Part shown: piece after piece, positions 1-12,401 of the stretch
How positions within the stretch are numbered: the first letter of the stretch is position 1
How the letters are laid out: each line of letters starts with the position of its first letter
Assembly (NCBI RefSeq): GCF_021513175.1
Contig: NZ_CP090953.1
Location: 1,235,001 to 1,299,000 of the forward strand
DNA from: Sphingomonas sp. S2-65
GTDB lineage: Bacteria > Pseudomonadota > Alphaproteobacteria > Sphingomonadales > Sphingomonadaceae
Length of the DNA: 64,000 nt
Reading direction: 5' to 3'
The notes under the pieces: model-generated
The model's input: only the letters and a program-made list of their open reading frames with translations
Told to the model about the DNA's origin: nothing
Database searches by the model: none
Program-made: the position numbers and the translations under genes

Positions 1-3843
<3,843 letters not shown>

Positions 3844-4186
3844 GGGTTTTTCTTGCCTCGTCAGCCGTAATTTCGTGCCCGTATCCGGGGCCGGGACGTG
3901 CGAAGGGACGCGAAAAAGCCGCTCGACCTCCTTTCGGAATTCGGCAGCTCCAGCGTCCTTCTAGATCCACAACGCCAATTCGATCGATGCACTGCGCGAC
4001 GGCGCATCATTTCCCGGTGCTGTGGTGTGAAGCGGATATAGGGGCGCGGCACCGCGCTGTCAAAGGGGCGGCTGGAACTCTTTCACGCCAAGCGCTTTTT
4101 TCGCTGATTCCGCGACTCAGCCTGTGCGCGCCGGCAACGAAGTCGCTGCACGGATCGTTGGGGACGCCTTGCCCTGGAGATTGCTG
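3844..4186. other. Divergent intergenic region rpoB / HAD phosphatase
   Basis: This 343-nt gap holds the rpoB promoter and its leader. The leader contains a Shine-Dalgarno-like AAAGGAGG about 100 nt ahead of rpoB without a convincing coding frame behind it. A 63-codon open frame on the minus strand (3861-4052) has low-complexity, Arg-rich composition and no recognisable family, so it is not called. Nothing resembling rplL or an RNA gene was seen. Confidence 0.6.
4035..4063 (-). promoter_or_regulatory. Sigma-70-type promoter of rpoB
   Basis: On the minus strand a perfect -35 hexamer TTGACA (4063-4058) is followed by a 17-nt spacer and TATATC (4040-4035) as the -10. The predicted transcription start is near 4028, leaving a leader of about 185 nt before the rpoB ATG at 3843. 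No other near-consensus pair was noticed in the interval. Assignment is from sequence only. Confidence 0.75.
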
Positions 4187-4849
4187 ATGCCCCTCGATGC
4201 TGTTCTGTTCGACCTCGACGGCACGCTGGTGGACAGCAACGACTATCATGTCGCGGCGTGGGAGGCGACGTTCCGCGACGCCGGGCACGACATCTCGCGC
4301 GACCGGATCCACGGGCAGATCGGCAAGGGTGGCGACAATCTGGTGCCCACGCTGCTCCCCGACCTCGACGAGGACGCTGTTGAAGCCCTCGGCAAGGCGG
4401 AGGGCGAGGTGTTCCGCGGGCAGTATATCGAACGGGTACGCCCCTTCCCCGGCGCGCACGACCTGCTGGCGCGCGTGGCCGAAGCGGGAAAGCAAGTCGT
4501 GCTGGCCTCGTCCGCCGGCACGCCCGACATCGACCATTATGTCGAACTGCTCGAAGCCAAGGACATCATCGCGCTCACCACCGGCAAGGACGATGTCGAG
4601 CACTCCAAACCCCATCCGGACATCTTCGCCGCCGCGGTTGAAAAGGCTGGAGTGGCCGCCTCGAACTGCCTGGTGATCGGCGACACGCCCTACGACGTGG
4701 AAGCCGCGAAGCGCTGTGGGATCGATACGATCGGGCTGCTGTCCGGCGGCTTTCCCGAGGAAGCCCTGCGGGACGCCGGCGCAATCGCGATATACCCGGA
4801 TGTGGCAGCGCTGCTTGCCGACTACGACTCCTCGCCACTGGCGCGCTAG
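4187..4849 (+). CDS. HAD-superfamily phosphatase, beta-phosphoglucomutase-like
   Basis: A 220-residue haloacid-dehalogenase-type hydrolase, probably a cytosolic sugar-phosphate or small-metabolite phosphatase. Motif I is intact as FDLDGTLVDSN (nucleophile D9, D11), motif II is seen in LASSAGTP, a lysine lies in HSKPHPDIF, and motif IV is IGDTPYDVEAA. A helical cap follows motif I, as in class I HAD enzymes. ATG 4187 is preferred over a GTG at 4124 because GGAGA sits six bases ahead and the family alignment begins there. The substrate cannot be told from sequence. The next gene starts 33 nt downstream on the same strand, so the two are probably cotranscribed. Confidence 0.88.
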   Translation: MPLDAVLFDLDGTLVDSNDYHVAAWEATFRDAGHDISRDRIHGQIGKGGDNLVPTLLPDLDEDAVEALGKAEGEVFRGQYIERVRPFPGAHDLLARVAEAGKQVVLASSAGTPDIDHYVELLEAKDIIALTTGKDDVEHSKPHPDIFAAAVEKAGVAASNCLVIGDTPYDVEAAKRCGIDTIGLLSGGFPEEALRDAGAIAIYPDVAALLADYDSSPLAR

Positions 4850-4882
4850 CCAAGCCGGCGCGCGCCGCTTAAGCCTCCGCCC

Positions 4883-5755
4883 ATGATCCGCATTGCAGTG
4901 ATCGGCGCCGGCGCGATCGGCGGCACCCTGGCGGCTTGGCTGGCACAAAGCGGCGAGCATCAGGTGACGCTGTGCGTCCGTTCGCCGCTCGACCATCTCG
5001 AAGTCGACACGCCGCAGGGGGCGATCCGCGCCGATCCGGGCGTCCTGACCGATCCCCGGCAGGCCGAGCCGGTCGACTGGGTGCTGGCGGCGACCAAGAC
5101 CTATGACTGCGCCGCCGCTGCGGCCTGGCTGCAGGGATTGATTGGCCCGCAGACGCGGCTTGCGGTCATCCAGAACGGCGTCGAGCATCTGTCGCGCTTC
5201 CCGCAAGTCCCAGCGGAGCGGACGGTGCCGGTGGTCATCGACTTGCCCGTCGAGCGCACGGCGCCGGGCCGGATCGTGCAGCGGCGCGACGGCAGCATCC
5301 TGGTGCCCGATAGCGAGGCGGGAGAGGCATTCGTGCAGTTGTTCGCCGGAACGATCCTCGACGCGCAGACCACGCCCGACTGGCTGACGGCGGCCTGGCG
5401 CAAGCTGGCGATCAACTGTTCGGGGATCGTCAGCGCTATCACCCTGCGCCCCGCCGAAGTCGCGAACGACCCGGGCGTTGCCGAGGTGATGCGCGCGCTG
5501 GTGCGCGAATGCATTGCCGTCGGCCGGGCCGAGGGCGCACACCTTCCCGACAGCCTGGCAGACAGGATCGTCGTGTGGACCACGCGCGCGCATCCGCAGT
5601 CGGTCAACTCGCTGCATGCCGACTTCCTGGCGAAGCGGCCGATGGAATTGGAGGCGCGCAACGGCGTGATCGTGCGGCTTGGCGAGCGGCATGGCATCGA
5701 CGCCCCGATGAACCGCGCGCTGGCGGCGTTGCTGGCCGCCGCGGCGGCGCGTTAG
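4883..5755 (+). CDS. Ketopantoate reductase family protein (2-dehydropantoate 2-reductase-like)
   Basis: A 290-residue NADPH-dependent oxidoreductase of the PanE/ApbA fold. The N-terminal Rossmann motif GAGAIGG (residues 8-14) binds the nucleotide; the AATKTYD segment (Lys72) corresponds to the catalytic-lysine region of the family, and the KLAINCSGIVSAI stretch in the C-terminal helical domain matches the family substrate-binding Lys-Asn. True PanE makes pantoate for coenzyme A, but many sphingomonads carry paralogues of unknown substrate, so the gene name is withheld. It follows the HAD gene by 33 nt. Its TAG overlaps the convergent modC stop by four bases (5752-5755). Confidence 0.85.
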   Translation: MIRIAVIGAGAIGGTLAAWLAQSGEHQVTLCVRSPLDHLEVDTPQGAIRADPGVLTDPRQAEPVDWVLAATKTYDCAAAAAWLQGLIGPQTRLAVIQNGVEHLSRFPQVPAERTVPVVIDLPVERTAPGRIVQRRDGSILVPDSEAGEAFVQLFAGTILDAQTTPDWLTAAWRKLAINCSGIVSAITLRPAEVANDPGVAEVMRALVRECIAVGRAEGAHLPDSLADRIVVWTTRAHPQSVNSLHADFLAKRPMELEARNGVIVRLGERHGIDAPMNRALAALLAAAAAR

Positions 5756-6363
5756 AGTTCTACGATCTGGTTGCCCAGGCGCTCGGCCTCCGCGCGGTCG
5801 TGCGTCACCAGCAGGATCGGCAGCTTAAGTGCGTCGCGGACCCGCTCGATCAGGCTCATGATTTCTTCCCGGCGTCCGCGGTCGAGCGAGGACAAGGGCT
5901 CGTCCAGCAACAGGAAGTCGGGGTTGGACAGCAGCGCGCGTCCGATCGCGACACGCCGCGCCTCGCCGCCCGAAAGCCCGCGTGGCCAGCGGTCGAGCAG
6001 CGGCTCCAAGCCGAGCAGCGCGATGGTGTCGTCGGCATCGATCGCGCCGGCACCGCTGCGGTGCCCATACAGCAGGTTCGAACGCACCCGCATGTGCGGG
6101 AACAGCCGCGCGTCCTGGAATACATAGCCTGCGCGGCGACGCTCCGGGGCAAGGTTCACCCGCTGCACGCTGCTGAACAGCACCACATCGCCCACGCGGA
6201 CATGGCCGTGGTCGGGCATGCGGAGCCCGGCGATCATGTTCAGCACGCTGGTCTTGCCCACGCCAGACGGGCCGAACAGCACCGTCAGGCCGGGCGCCGG
6301 CGGGATGCGGCAGGTCACCAGCGCCTCGCCGATGCGCGCGGTCACGTCAACGTCAAATGACAT
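5752..6363 (-). CDS. modC: Molybdate ABC transporter, ATP-binding protein (short form)
   Basis: ATPase of the ModABC molybdate importer, 203 residues from ATG 6363 (MSFDVDVTARIG). The Walker A is GPSGVGKTS, the ABC signature LSGGEARRVAIGRALL, Walker B LLLDEPLSSLD, and the switch histidine lies in LLVTHDRAEAERLG. Typical ModC is about 350 residues with a C-terminal molybdate-binding TOBE/Mop domain; this protein ends right after the ATPase domain, at a stop shared with the convergent neighbour. The start overlaps modB by 11 nt, showing tight coupling. Function is assigned mainly from the modA and modB neighbours. Confidence 0.9.
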   Translation of the reverse strand: MSFDVDVTARIGEALVTCRIPPAPGLTVLFGPSGVGKTSVLNMIAGLRMPDHGHVRVGDVVLFSSVQRVNLAPERRRAGYVFQDARLFPHMRVRSNLLYGHRSGAGAIDADDTIALLGLEPLLDRWPRGLSGGEARRVAIGRALLSNPDFLLLDEPLSSLDRGRREEIMSLIERVRDALKLPILLVTHDRAEAERLGNQIVEL

Positions 6364-7048
6364 GCAGGCCCCTGCTCGACCGCCGGGCAAGCAGCTCGGA
6401 CAGCACCAGCGCGCCCAGCGCCAACACGACCGAGATCAGCGCCAGGCGCAGCACCAGCGCTTCGCTCCCCGGGACCTGCAGCGCCGAATAGATCGCCAGC
6501 GGCAGCGTCTCGGTCTCGCCCGGCACGTTCGATACGAAGGTGATCGTAGCGCCGAACTCGCCAAGCGCCCGCGCGAAGCCGAGCACCAGCCCGGCGATGA
6601 TCCCCGGCAGGCTGAGCGGGAGAGTCAGCGTCCAGAACACCCGCAGCCGCCCCGCCCCCAATGTCCGAGCCGCCTGCTCTAGACGCGGCTCGACCGCCTC
6701 GATCGACAGCCGCATCGCCCGGACCATCAGCGGCAGCGCCATCACCGCAGCGGCCAGCGCGGCGCCGGTCCAGCGGAACATCACGCTCACCCCCAGCCAC
6801 CTCGCCAGCCACGCGCCCGCCGGCCCGGCAGGCGCGAAGGCGAGCAGCAGCAGCCAGCCGGTCACCACCGGCGGCACCACCAGCGGCAAGTGGACCAGGC
6901 CGTCGATCAGCACCTTGCCCGGAAAGCGGCCGCGCGCGAGCAGATAGGCGAGCGCGAAAGCGAACGGCGTCGCCGCGAACACCGCCACTCCCGCGACTTT
7001 CAGCGACAGGGCTATGATGCCCCACTCCTCGGGTGTCAGCCCGATCAC
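6353..7048 (-). CDS. modB: Molybdate ABC transporter, permease
   Basis: Inner-membrane permease, 231 residues, with about five hydrophobic segments. The cytoplasmic EAA-type loop is present as AARTLGAGRLRVFWTLTLP, and the ALGEFGATITF segment is characteristic of the ModB/CysT family. The start is GTG 7048, which overlaps the modA stop in the form GTGA; the upstream in-frame extension is antisense-like Arg-rich sequence and is rejected. It sits in the order modA-modB-modC with overlapping ends throughout, so expression is surely joint. No ModE-type regulator is in the window. Confidence 0.93.
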   Translation of the reverse strand: MIGLTPEEWGIIALSLKVAGVAVFAATPFAFALAYLLARGRFPGKVLIDGLVHLPLVVPPVVTGWLLLLAFAPAGPAGAWLARWLGVSVMFRWTGAALAAAVMALPLMVRAMRLSIEAVEPRLEQAARTLGAGRLRVFWTLTLPLSLPGIIAGLVLGFARALGEFGATITFVSNVPGETETLPLAIYSALQVPGSEALVLRLALISVVLALGALVLSELLARRSSRGLHVI

Positions 7049-7806
7049 AGCGGCTGGAAGCCGAACCGCGCGAAGATGGCCCTGCCCTCGCGCGACACCA
7101 GGAAGCGCCGCAACGGTTCGGCATCGGGGCTGCGCGAGGTCTTCAGGCGCGCGACCGGATAGCGGATCGGCGGATGGCTGTTCGCGGGAAACATGCGGAA
7201 CGCGCGGACGCGCTGCGACGCGCGTGCGTCGGTGGCGTAGACGACCCCCCACTCCGCCGCGCCGCGCTCGACCAGCGCCAGCGCGGCGCGGACATTCTCG
7301 GCCCGCACGACCTGCGGCGATACCCGGCTCCACAGCCCCAGCCGCTCGAGCGCCGCCTTGCCGTATTTCCCGGCGGGAACTGCCTCAACGTCGGCCATGG
7401 CGATGCGCCCGGTCGCCAGCACCCGGGCGAGCGGCACGCCGGCAGAGATGCGCGGCGACGCGGCGGACTGGACCACCACCAGCCGGTTGCCGAGAAACGG
7501 CACGCGACTGCCGGGCACCAGCAACCCGCGTTGTTCGACATAGTCCATCCAGGGCTCGTCGGCCGACACGAACAGGTCGGCAGGCGCGCCCGAGGCGATC
7601 TGCCGGGCGAGCGCCGAAGAGCCGGCAAAAGACAGCACCGGGCGTACATGCCCCTTGCCCGCCCAAGCATCGGCGGCGGCGTTCATCGACTCCCGCAGGC
7701 TGGCGGCGGCGAGAACCAGCGGCCCGGAGGCGGCGGCAACGCTCGCCGGCCGCACGACCGTCAACGCCCCGATGCCGGTCAAAAGCGTCCTTCGGTCGAT
7801 CGGCAT
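7045..7806 (-). CDS. modA: Molybdate ABC transporter, periplasmic substrate-binding protein
   Basis: Binds molybdate or tungstate in the periplasm and delivers it to ModBC. The 253-residue product starts at ATG 7806 behind GTGGAG and begins MPIDRRTLLTGIGALTVV, with a twin-arginine-like RR ahead of a hydrophobic stretch and an Ala-rich cleavage region near residue 26. The mature part has the family pattern VLAAASLRESM, FAGSSALARQI and GAPADLFVSAD, which carry the oxyanion-binding Ser residues. It is first in the modABC operon; a 121-nt region separates it from a divergent short-chain dehydrogenase gene, where its promoter should lie. Confidence 0.93.
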   Translation of the reverse strand: MPIDRRTLLTGIGALTVVRPASVAAASGPLVLAAASLRESMNAAADAWAGKGHVRPVLSFAGSSALARQIASGAPADLFVSADEPWMDYVEQRGLLVPGSRVPFLGNRLVVVQSAASPRISAGVPLARVLATGRIAMADVEAVPAGKYGKAALERLGLWSRVSPQVVRAENVRAALALVERGAAEWGVVYATDARASQRVRAFRMFPANSHPPIRYPVARLKTSRSPDAEPLRRFLVSREGRAIFARFGFQPL

Positions 7807-7927
7807 GCGGCTACTCCACGAAACTCGGGCGGCATCGCTATGGCCCACGCCTCGCGCGCAGGGCAACCCGCCGCGGCGAGTGAACCGACGCGGTGCCTGG
7901 GGGTTGGGGTCTCGAACGGAGAATCCC

Positions 7928-8719
7928 ATGACCGACTTGCCCACTTCCACGCCAAAGACCGCCCTCGTCACCGGAGGATCGAGCGGCATCGGCCTGGAAC
8001 TCGCCCGCTGTTTCGCCAAGGCGCACCAGCGAGTGATCATCGTCGGCAAGGATGAGTCCAAGCTCGCCCGCGCCGCCGACGACCTGCGCGGCAGCGGCGC
8101 GCATGAAGTGATCGCCTGGAGCATCGACCTGGCGGGCGAGGATGGCGGCGCCCGGCTGTTCGCCCGCGCCGAGGAACAGGGCGAGGCGATCGATCACCTC
8201 ATCCTCAACGCCGGCACCGGCGCATGGGGCAAGTTCCTGGGCGAGACCGACTGGGCGCTCGAACTGGCGGGGATCCAGGTCAACAACATCTCGGTGGTGC
8301 AGGCCGCCAAGCTGTTCATCCCGGCGATGGTCCGGCGCGGTCAGGGGCGCGTGCTGATCACCTCGTCGGTGGTCGCGCTCGGCCCCTCGGCCAAGCTGGC
8401 CGTCTATTCGGCGACCAAGGCGTTCCTGTACGCCTTTGCCGAGGCGCTGCGCGAGGAGCTGATAGACACCGGCGTCAGCGTGACTGCGCTGATGCCCGAC
8501 CTCACCCAATCGGATTTCTTCGAACGTGCGGGCGTGGATCCGCAATCGGTGACGGCCAAGCAACCCAAGGCCGATCCGGCCCATGTCGCGGAAATCGGCT
8601 ATGAGGCAATGATGAAGGGCCGCGACCATGTCGTCGCCCCGCATCTCTCGGCCGCGAAGATGGCGGCCGCGTCGCTGCTGCCGACCTGGCTGACGACGAA
8701 GTTCGCCCGGGCGGAGTAG
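7928..8719 (+). CDS. Short-chain dehydrogenase/reductase (SDR) family oxidoreductase
   Basis: A 263-residue classical SDR. The nucleotide-binding TGGSSGIG (residues 15-22), the LNAG motif and the catalytic Ser with YSATK are all intact, so it should be an active NAD(P)-dependent dehydrogenase; the ALREEL and DTGVSVTALMPD segments are typical of the DltE/short-chain 'YqjQ-like' branch acting on lipids or ketones. The substrate is unknown. ATG 7928 has GGAG eight bases upstream. It ends two bases before the convergent glycosyltransferase stop at 8722, with no terminator between. Confidence 0.9.
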   Translation: MTDLPTSTPKTALVTGGSSGIGLELARCFAKAHQRVIIVGKDESKLARAADDLRGSGAHEVIAWSIDLAGEDGGARLFARAEEQGEAIDHLILNAGTGAWGKFLGETDWALELAGIQVNNISVVQAAKLFIPAMVRRGQGRVLITSSVVALGPSAKLAVYSATKAFLYAFAEALREELIDTGVSVTALMPDLTQSDFFERAGVDPQSVTAKQPKADPAHVAEIGYEAMMKGRDHVVAPHLSAAKMAAASLLPTWLTTKFARAE

Positions 8720-8721
8720 TC

Positions 8722-9777
8722 TTAGCCCTTCAGCGAACGGGTCCGCAGACGCCGCACTGCCCCGATCGCCTGGCTGGCGAGCAGGTCCGGCAGCTGCCTC
8801 GCCGCCACGCGCGGACGATTGCGGGCGAAGCTCTGGTGCAGCGCCAGCCGGCCCGAGCGGATGCCGGTACGGTTCAGGCGCCACCACAGCTTCGCCAGTT
8901 CCCCATCCATATAGTCCAGCTCGGCACGGCTATAGCCATGCTGCGCCGTCAGCGCGTCGCGCAGCCCAGTGAGCGTCTCGAACAGCAGGTCCAGCGTGGC
9001 CCGGTCCGGCACCGGCGCGCCGTCCATCACATGCCGCACCAGCAGCCCGGCGATATCGGGCGTCCCCTCCCCCAGCAACGCGCGGTGCCGGTCGCGCAGC
9101 ACTTCCTCGGCATGCGCGTACATCATGTCGGTGAACCGCTGCGACGCCCCGCCCGGGTGGACGCGGTAGAGCATCAGCACCTCGTCGATCTGGTCGATCC
9201 GGCCGAATGCGCGCAGCCGCTGGTAAAGGTCGAAATCCTCGACATAGCGCCGCTCGGGCCGCTCGAACGGGTCGAGCCGGCGCGCGGCGTCGGTGCGGAA
9301 CATCACCGAGGACCAGGCGATCGGATTGCGGATCAGCATCAGCCAGTCGATGCGCGCGCGGCTGAGTGGACGCGGCCAGTGACCGGGCACGCGCTTGCCC
9401 TCGACCAGCTGGTCGGCGGCGGTGCTGACCAGCACGGTGTCGGGGTACCGATCCAGGAACGCCACCTGCCTGGCGAAACGCTCGGGCAGGCTCAAATCGT
9501 CCTGGTCGAGCCCGGCGACATAGCGGCCGCGCACGTCGGCGAACGCCCGGTTGCGGGCAATCACCGGCCCGCCATTCTCGGCCGACCGGATCACCCGGAT
9601 GCGAGGATCGCCAAAGCTTTCGAGCACCGCCACGCTGCCGTCGGCCGAACAATCGTCGACCGCGATCAGCTCCCAGTCGCTCAGCGTCTGCGCGCGCAGG
9701 CTCTCCAACGTCTCGGACAGATGCGCGGCGCCGTTATAGACCGCCATCACCACCGACACGGCGGGCGTGGCGGTCAC
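8722..9777 (-). CDS. Family 2 glycosyltransferase
   Basis: A 351-residue GT-A fold transferase, probably soluble or peripheral at the inner face of the membrane. It opens with VSVVMAVYNGAAHLSETLES, has the DDCSADGS nucleotide-sugar motif, a DQDD metal-binding motif at residues 91-94, and an ED pair in RRYVEDFDLYQRL near the acceptor site. No transmembrane helix is evident. The start is GTG 9777 overlapping the upstream stop as GTGA, so it is translationally coupled to the aminotransferase-oxidoreductase fusion. The pair suggests modification and transfer of an amino sugar, but neither donor nor acceptor is known. Confidence 0.9.
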   Translation of the reverse strand: MTATPAVSVVMAVYNGAAHLSETLESLRAQTLSDWELIAVDDCSADGSVAVLESFGDPRIRVIRSAENGGPVIARNRAFADVRGRYVAGLDQDDLSLPERFARQVAFLDRYPDTVLVSTAADQLVEGKRVPGHWPRPLSRARIDWLMLIRNPIAWSSVMFRTDAARRLDPFERPERRYVEDFDLYQRLRAFGRIDQIDEVLMLYRVHPGGASQRFTDMMYAHAEEVLRDRHRALLGEGTPDIAGLLVRHVMDGAPVPDRATLDLLFETLTGLRDALTAQHGYSRAELDYMDGELAKLWWRLNRTGIRSGRLALHQSFARNRPRVAARQLPDLLASQAIGAVRRLRTRSLKG

Positions 9778-12281
9778 GCGGCCGCCCGGGCGCTTCGGTC
9801 CAGCAGCTGTTCGACGATCATCTGGCCGATATCGTTCTGCCACAGCCACAGGCCGTTGGCCTTGCCGCTGAAGCTGGCCTCGCCGCCAAGCTTGCCCTCG
9901 GGAACATGCCCCGACGCCAGGCCGATGCCATACACACCGGGAACCACCCGGCCCTCGGCATCGAGCACGCGGCATTGCTGGTCGACCAGGCGCGGCCGGC
10001 TGCCGCTGTCGGCGGCAAGCGCGATGCGCACGCCGGACGCGTCGTACAGCGGCAGCGCGCGAGGGCGGTAGCCAAGCGCGCCGATCACGACATCGGCCGA
10101 AGTCAGCTCGGCAAGGATCGCCTCGCCATCATCCGCACCGATCTGCCGCAGCGCCATGCGCGGGTCGGGTGCGCGACCGCCCACGCCCAGCATGCGCAGC
10201 ACGAGTTCGCGCGCTTCCAGTCGGAAGCCGCCCAGCCGATAGACGAAGCCGCTCAGCGGACAGATGTCCTGCGGCCCGAAGTCGGTGAAGCCGTCGGCTC
10301 GCGCCGCCTCGGCGGAGGGATAGAAGGGCCGCAGCGGCCGGCGATGGTAGAGCGCCAGCCCCCCGGCCCCGAGCGGCAGCGCCGGCGCCGCCTTGAGGAG
10401 CAGGCACGCGGCGGCGAGCGCGCTGGTCGATCCGCCGACGATGGCGATGCGCGGCGAGCGCTTGTCGGCGATGCGCGCGCGCAGCGCGTCCAGGCCGCCG
10501 ATTCGCAGGAACGCATCGCCGGGCATCAGCCGGTCGCCGGCAAGTTCGCCCAGCGGCACGCCCGCCACGCACTCGGCGCGGATCTCCTGGGGCGACTGGT
10601 GGCCCCCGGTGGCGATCACCAGGCTGCGGGTGCGCATCGTGCGCTCCTGCCCGGTGACCAGGTTACGCACCCGCGCCGTCCAGCTGCCATCGCCACCCTG
10701 GCGCGCGTCGACCACTTCGCTGCGCGTGGCGATCACACCGCCATTGCCCGTGACAAGCGTCGCCAGCTGCGCGCCGGTTGCCTCCAGGAAAGGCGTCGCC
10801 CGGGTAAGCGGCACGCCGAGCTTGCCGGCATATTGCGCCACTTCGCGTCCGGCCGGATGCTGCGTCAGGCCAGCGATGGCATCATGCGCACTGCCCTTCA
10901 CCGCCGTCAGGAAAGTCTCGGCAGTGCTGTCCGAAGTGATGGCATAGGTGCCCAGCTCGCCGCGGCCGAGCACCGCATCGCGCTCCACCACCGCCAGCCC
11001 ACGCTCGGCGAGCGGGATCAGCGCACCCGACTTGCTGGCCGCGGTCAGCAGCGCCGTGCCCGCCGGGCCGCCGCCAACGATCAGCGCCTCGTGGACGAAG
11101 CTCCCCCGCCGCTCGCGTCCCAGCCCGTGCAACCCGGATCGCACGCACGCGTCGATCAGCGTTTCGCACACCCGCTCGACATCGCCCTGCGTCATCCCGT
11201 CGGTGACCGGCAGCGACACCACGCGCGCCGCAACATCCTCGGTCACCGGCAGCGGCTCGCTGACTCCATGCGCGCGGAACCAGGGCTGCTCGCCCAGATG
11301 CGGGCTGAAATACCGGCCAGCGCCGATGCCGGCCTCCTCCAGCATCGTGAGGATCGCGCCCCGGTGCCCGGCAAAAGCGCGCGGCAACAGCACGGACTGG
11401 AACTGAAGCGCGGGACGGCTGCCGCGAAGATGCTGGAACTCGAAGCCGTTCTCCGCGGCGAACGCACCCAGCCGCTCGCGATAGATCGCGTCGAGCCGCA
11501 TCCGGTGCGCAGCGACGCTGTCGAGCATGTCCAGACGCTCGGCGGCGAGCAGCCCCAGCACTTCGGGAAGTTTGGCGTTGAGCCCCGGCCCTTCCGCCGA
11601 CCGCCCGCCGGCAAAGCCGAAATTGGCCATGCGCCGAAGCTCGTCGATCAGCGCGGCATCGCCCGAATGGACCAGCCCGCCTTCCGCGGTCGCAAACACC
11701 TTGGTCGCGTGCATCGAATACACGACGGCGAACGGCGATCCTGCACCGAACTGCCCGCCGGCCGCGTCGATCGCGCCCAGCGAGGCGGCGGCGTCGATCA
11801 CAACCCCGATCCCACGCTCGGCATAGCCGCGGTAGCGGTCGAGATCGATCCCGGCGCCAAAGGTCGCGTACGGAACGACCACCGCGATCCGGTCTCCGTA
11901 GCGCGCCATCGCACGGGCTTCCGCCTGCGCGCTCGCGGCCCAATCCTCGGGGTCGATGTCGCACAGCAACGGCGTGAGCCCCGCCCACTCGGCGGCATGC
12001 GCCGTGGCGGCAAAGGTGAAGGCGGGGATCAGTGCATAGGCGCCGGTGGCGGCCCGCGGTCCCGCAGCCTGGCGGATCGCGATCATCAGCCCCAGCGTGG
12101 CGTTTGCGACGGCGAGGCAGTCGCCCTGGCCCGCAAAGAGCCGCGACGTCGCCTCGGCTTCGAAGCCGCGCACTACCGGGCCGCCGTTGGAATAGATCCC
12201 GCGCGCCTCGATCGCGCGCAGCTGCGCCGCCATTCCGCTCAGCTTCGGCGGTTGCGGCGCAATCAACGGCAGCCGATTCAT
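9774..12281 (-). CDS. Fusion of DegT/DnrJ/EryC1/StrS aminotransferase with FAD/NAD(P)H-binding oxidoreductase
   Basis: A single 835-residue open frame. Residues 1 to about 385 form a PLP-dependent sugar aminotransferase: D163 in VIDAAASLG contacts the pyridine nitrogen and K194 in YSMHATKVFATAEGG is the Schiff-base lysine. From residue 397 a second protein begins with EALIVGGGPAGTALL (FAD GxGxxG, residues 403-408), then an LVIATGG motif (554-560) and a second nucleotide motif IVGGSTSA (614-621), the arrangement of flavin-dependent monooxygenases and N-hydroxylases. ATG 12281 has GGGAGA seven bases ahead. The stop overlaps the glycosyltransferase start. Each half is recognisable; the joined activity is not known to me. 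A sugar amination followed by amine oxidation is one guess. Confidence 0.85.
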   Translation of the reverse strand: MNRLPLIAPQPPKLSGMAAQLRAIEARGIYSNGGPVVRGFEAEATSRLFAGQGDCLAVANATLGLMIAIRQAAGPRAATGAYALIPAFTFAATAHAAEWAGLTPLLCDIDPEDWAASAQAEARAMARYGDRIAVVVPYATFGAGIDLDRYRGYAERGIGVVIDAAASLGAIDAAGGQFGAGSPFAVVYSMHATKVFATAEGGLVHSGDAALIDELRRMANFGFAGGRSAEGPGLNAKLPEVLGLLAAERLDMLDSVAAHRMRLDAIYRERLGAFAAENGFEFQHLRGSRPALQFQSVLLPRAFAGHRGAILTMLEEAGIGAGRYFSPHLGEQPWFRAHGVSEPLPVTEDVAARVVSLPVTDGMTQGDVERVCETLIDACVRSGLHGLGRERRGSFVHEALIVGGGPAGTALLTAASKSGALIPLAERGLAVVERDAVLGRGELGTYAITSDSTAETFLTAVKGSAHDAIAGLTQHPAGREVAQYAGKLGVPLTRATPFLEATGAQLATLVTGNGGVIATRSEVVDARQGGDGSWTARVRNLVTGQERTMRTRSLVIATGGHQSPQEIRAECVAGVPLGELAGDRLMPGDAFLRIGGLDALRARIADKRSPRIAIVGGSTSALAAACLLLKAAPALPLGAGGLALYHRRPLRPFYPSAEAARADGFTDFGPQDICPLSGFVYRLGGFRLEARELVLRMLGVGGRAPDPRMALRQIGADDGEAILAELTSADVVIGALGYRPRALPLYDASGVRIALAADSGSRPRLVDQQCRVLDAEGRVVPGVYGIGLASGHVPEGKLGGEASFSGKANGLWLWQNDIGQMIVEQLLDRSARAAA

Positions 12282-12356
12282 AACGTCTCCCAGCCGGACC
12301 GCCGCGAATCCGCGCGATCTCAAAGCCGGGGTTGTGCCAAACGGCGCCTTAGATTT

Positions 12357-12393
12357 GGTAAAGCAGCCGCAGGTCAGGACGACCTGCGGCTGC
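12357..12393 (-). terminator. Rho-independent terminator
   Basis: A perfect 13-bp inverted repeat (12363-12375 with 12381-12393) around a 5-nt loop lies nine bases beyond the stop of the minus-strand repeat protein ending at 12402. Read on the minus strand the stem is followed by TTTACC, a short T run. It is also positioned to shield the fusion-gene operon that starts at 12281 from read-through. Confidence 0.7.
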
Positions 12394-12401
12394 GTTTCGG
12401 C

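Noticed and set aside
3861..4052. 63-codon frame in the rpoB leader, considered as a leader peptide
   Set aside because: Its start is far from the Shine-Dalgarno-like AAAGGAGG in the leader, and it has no plausible peptide features.
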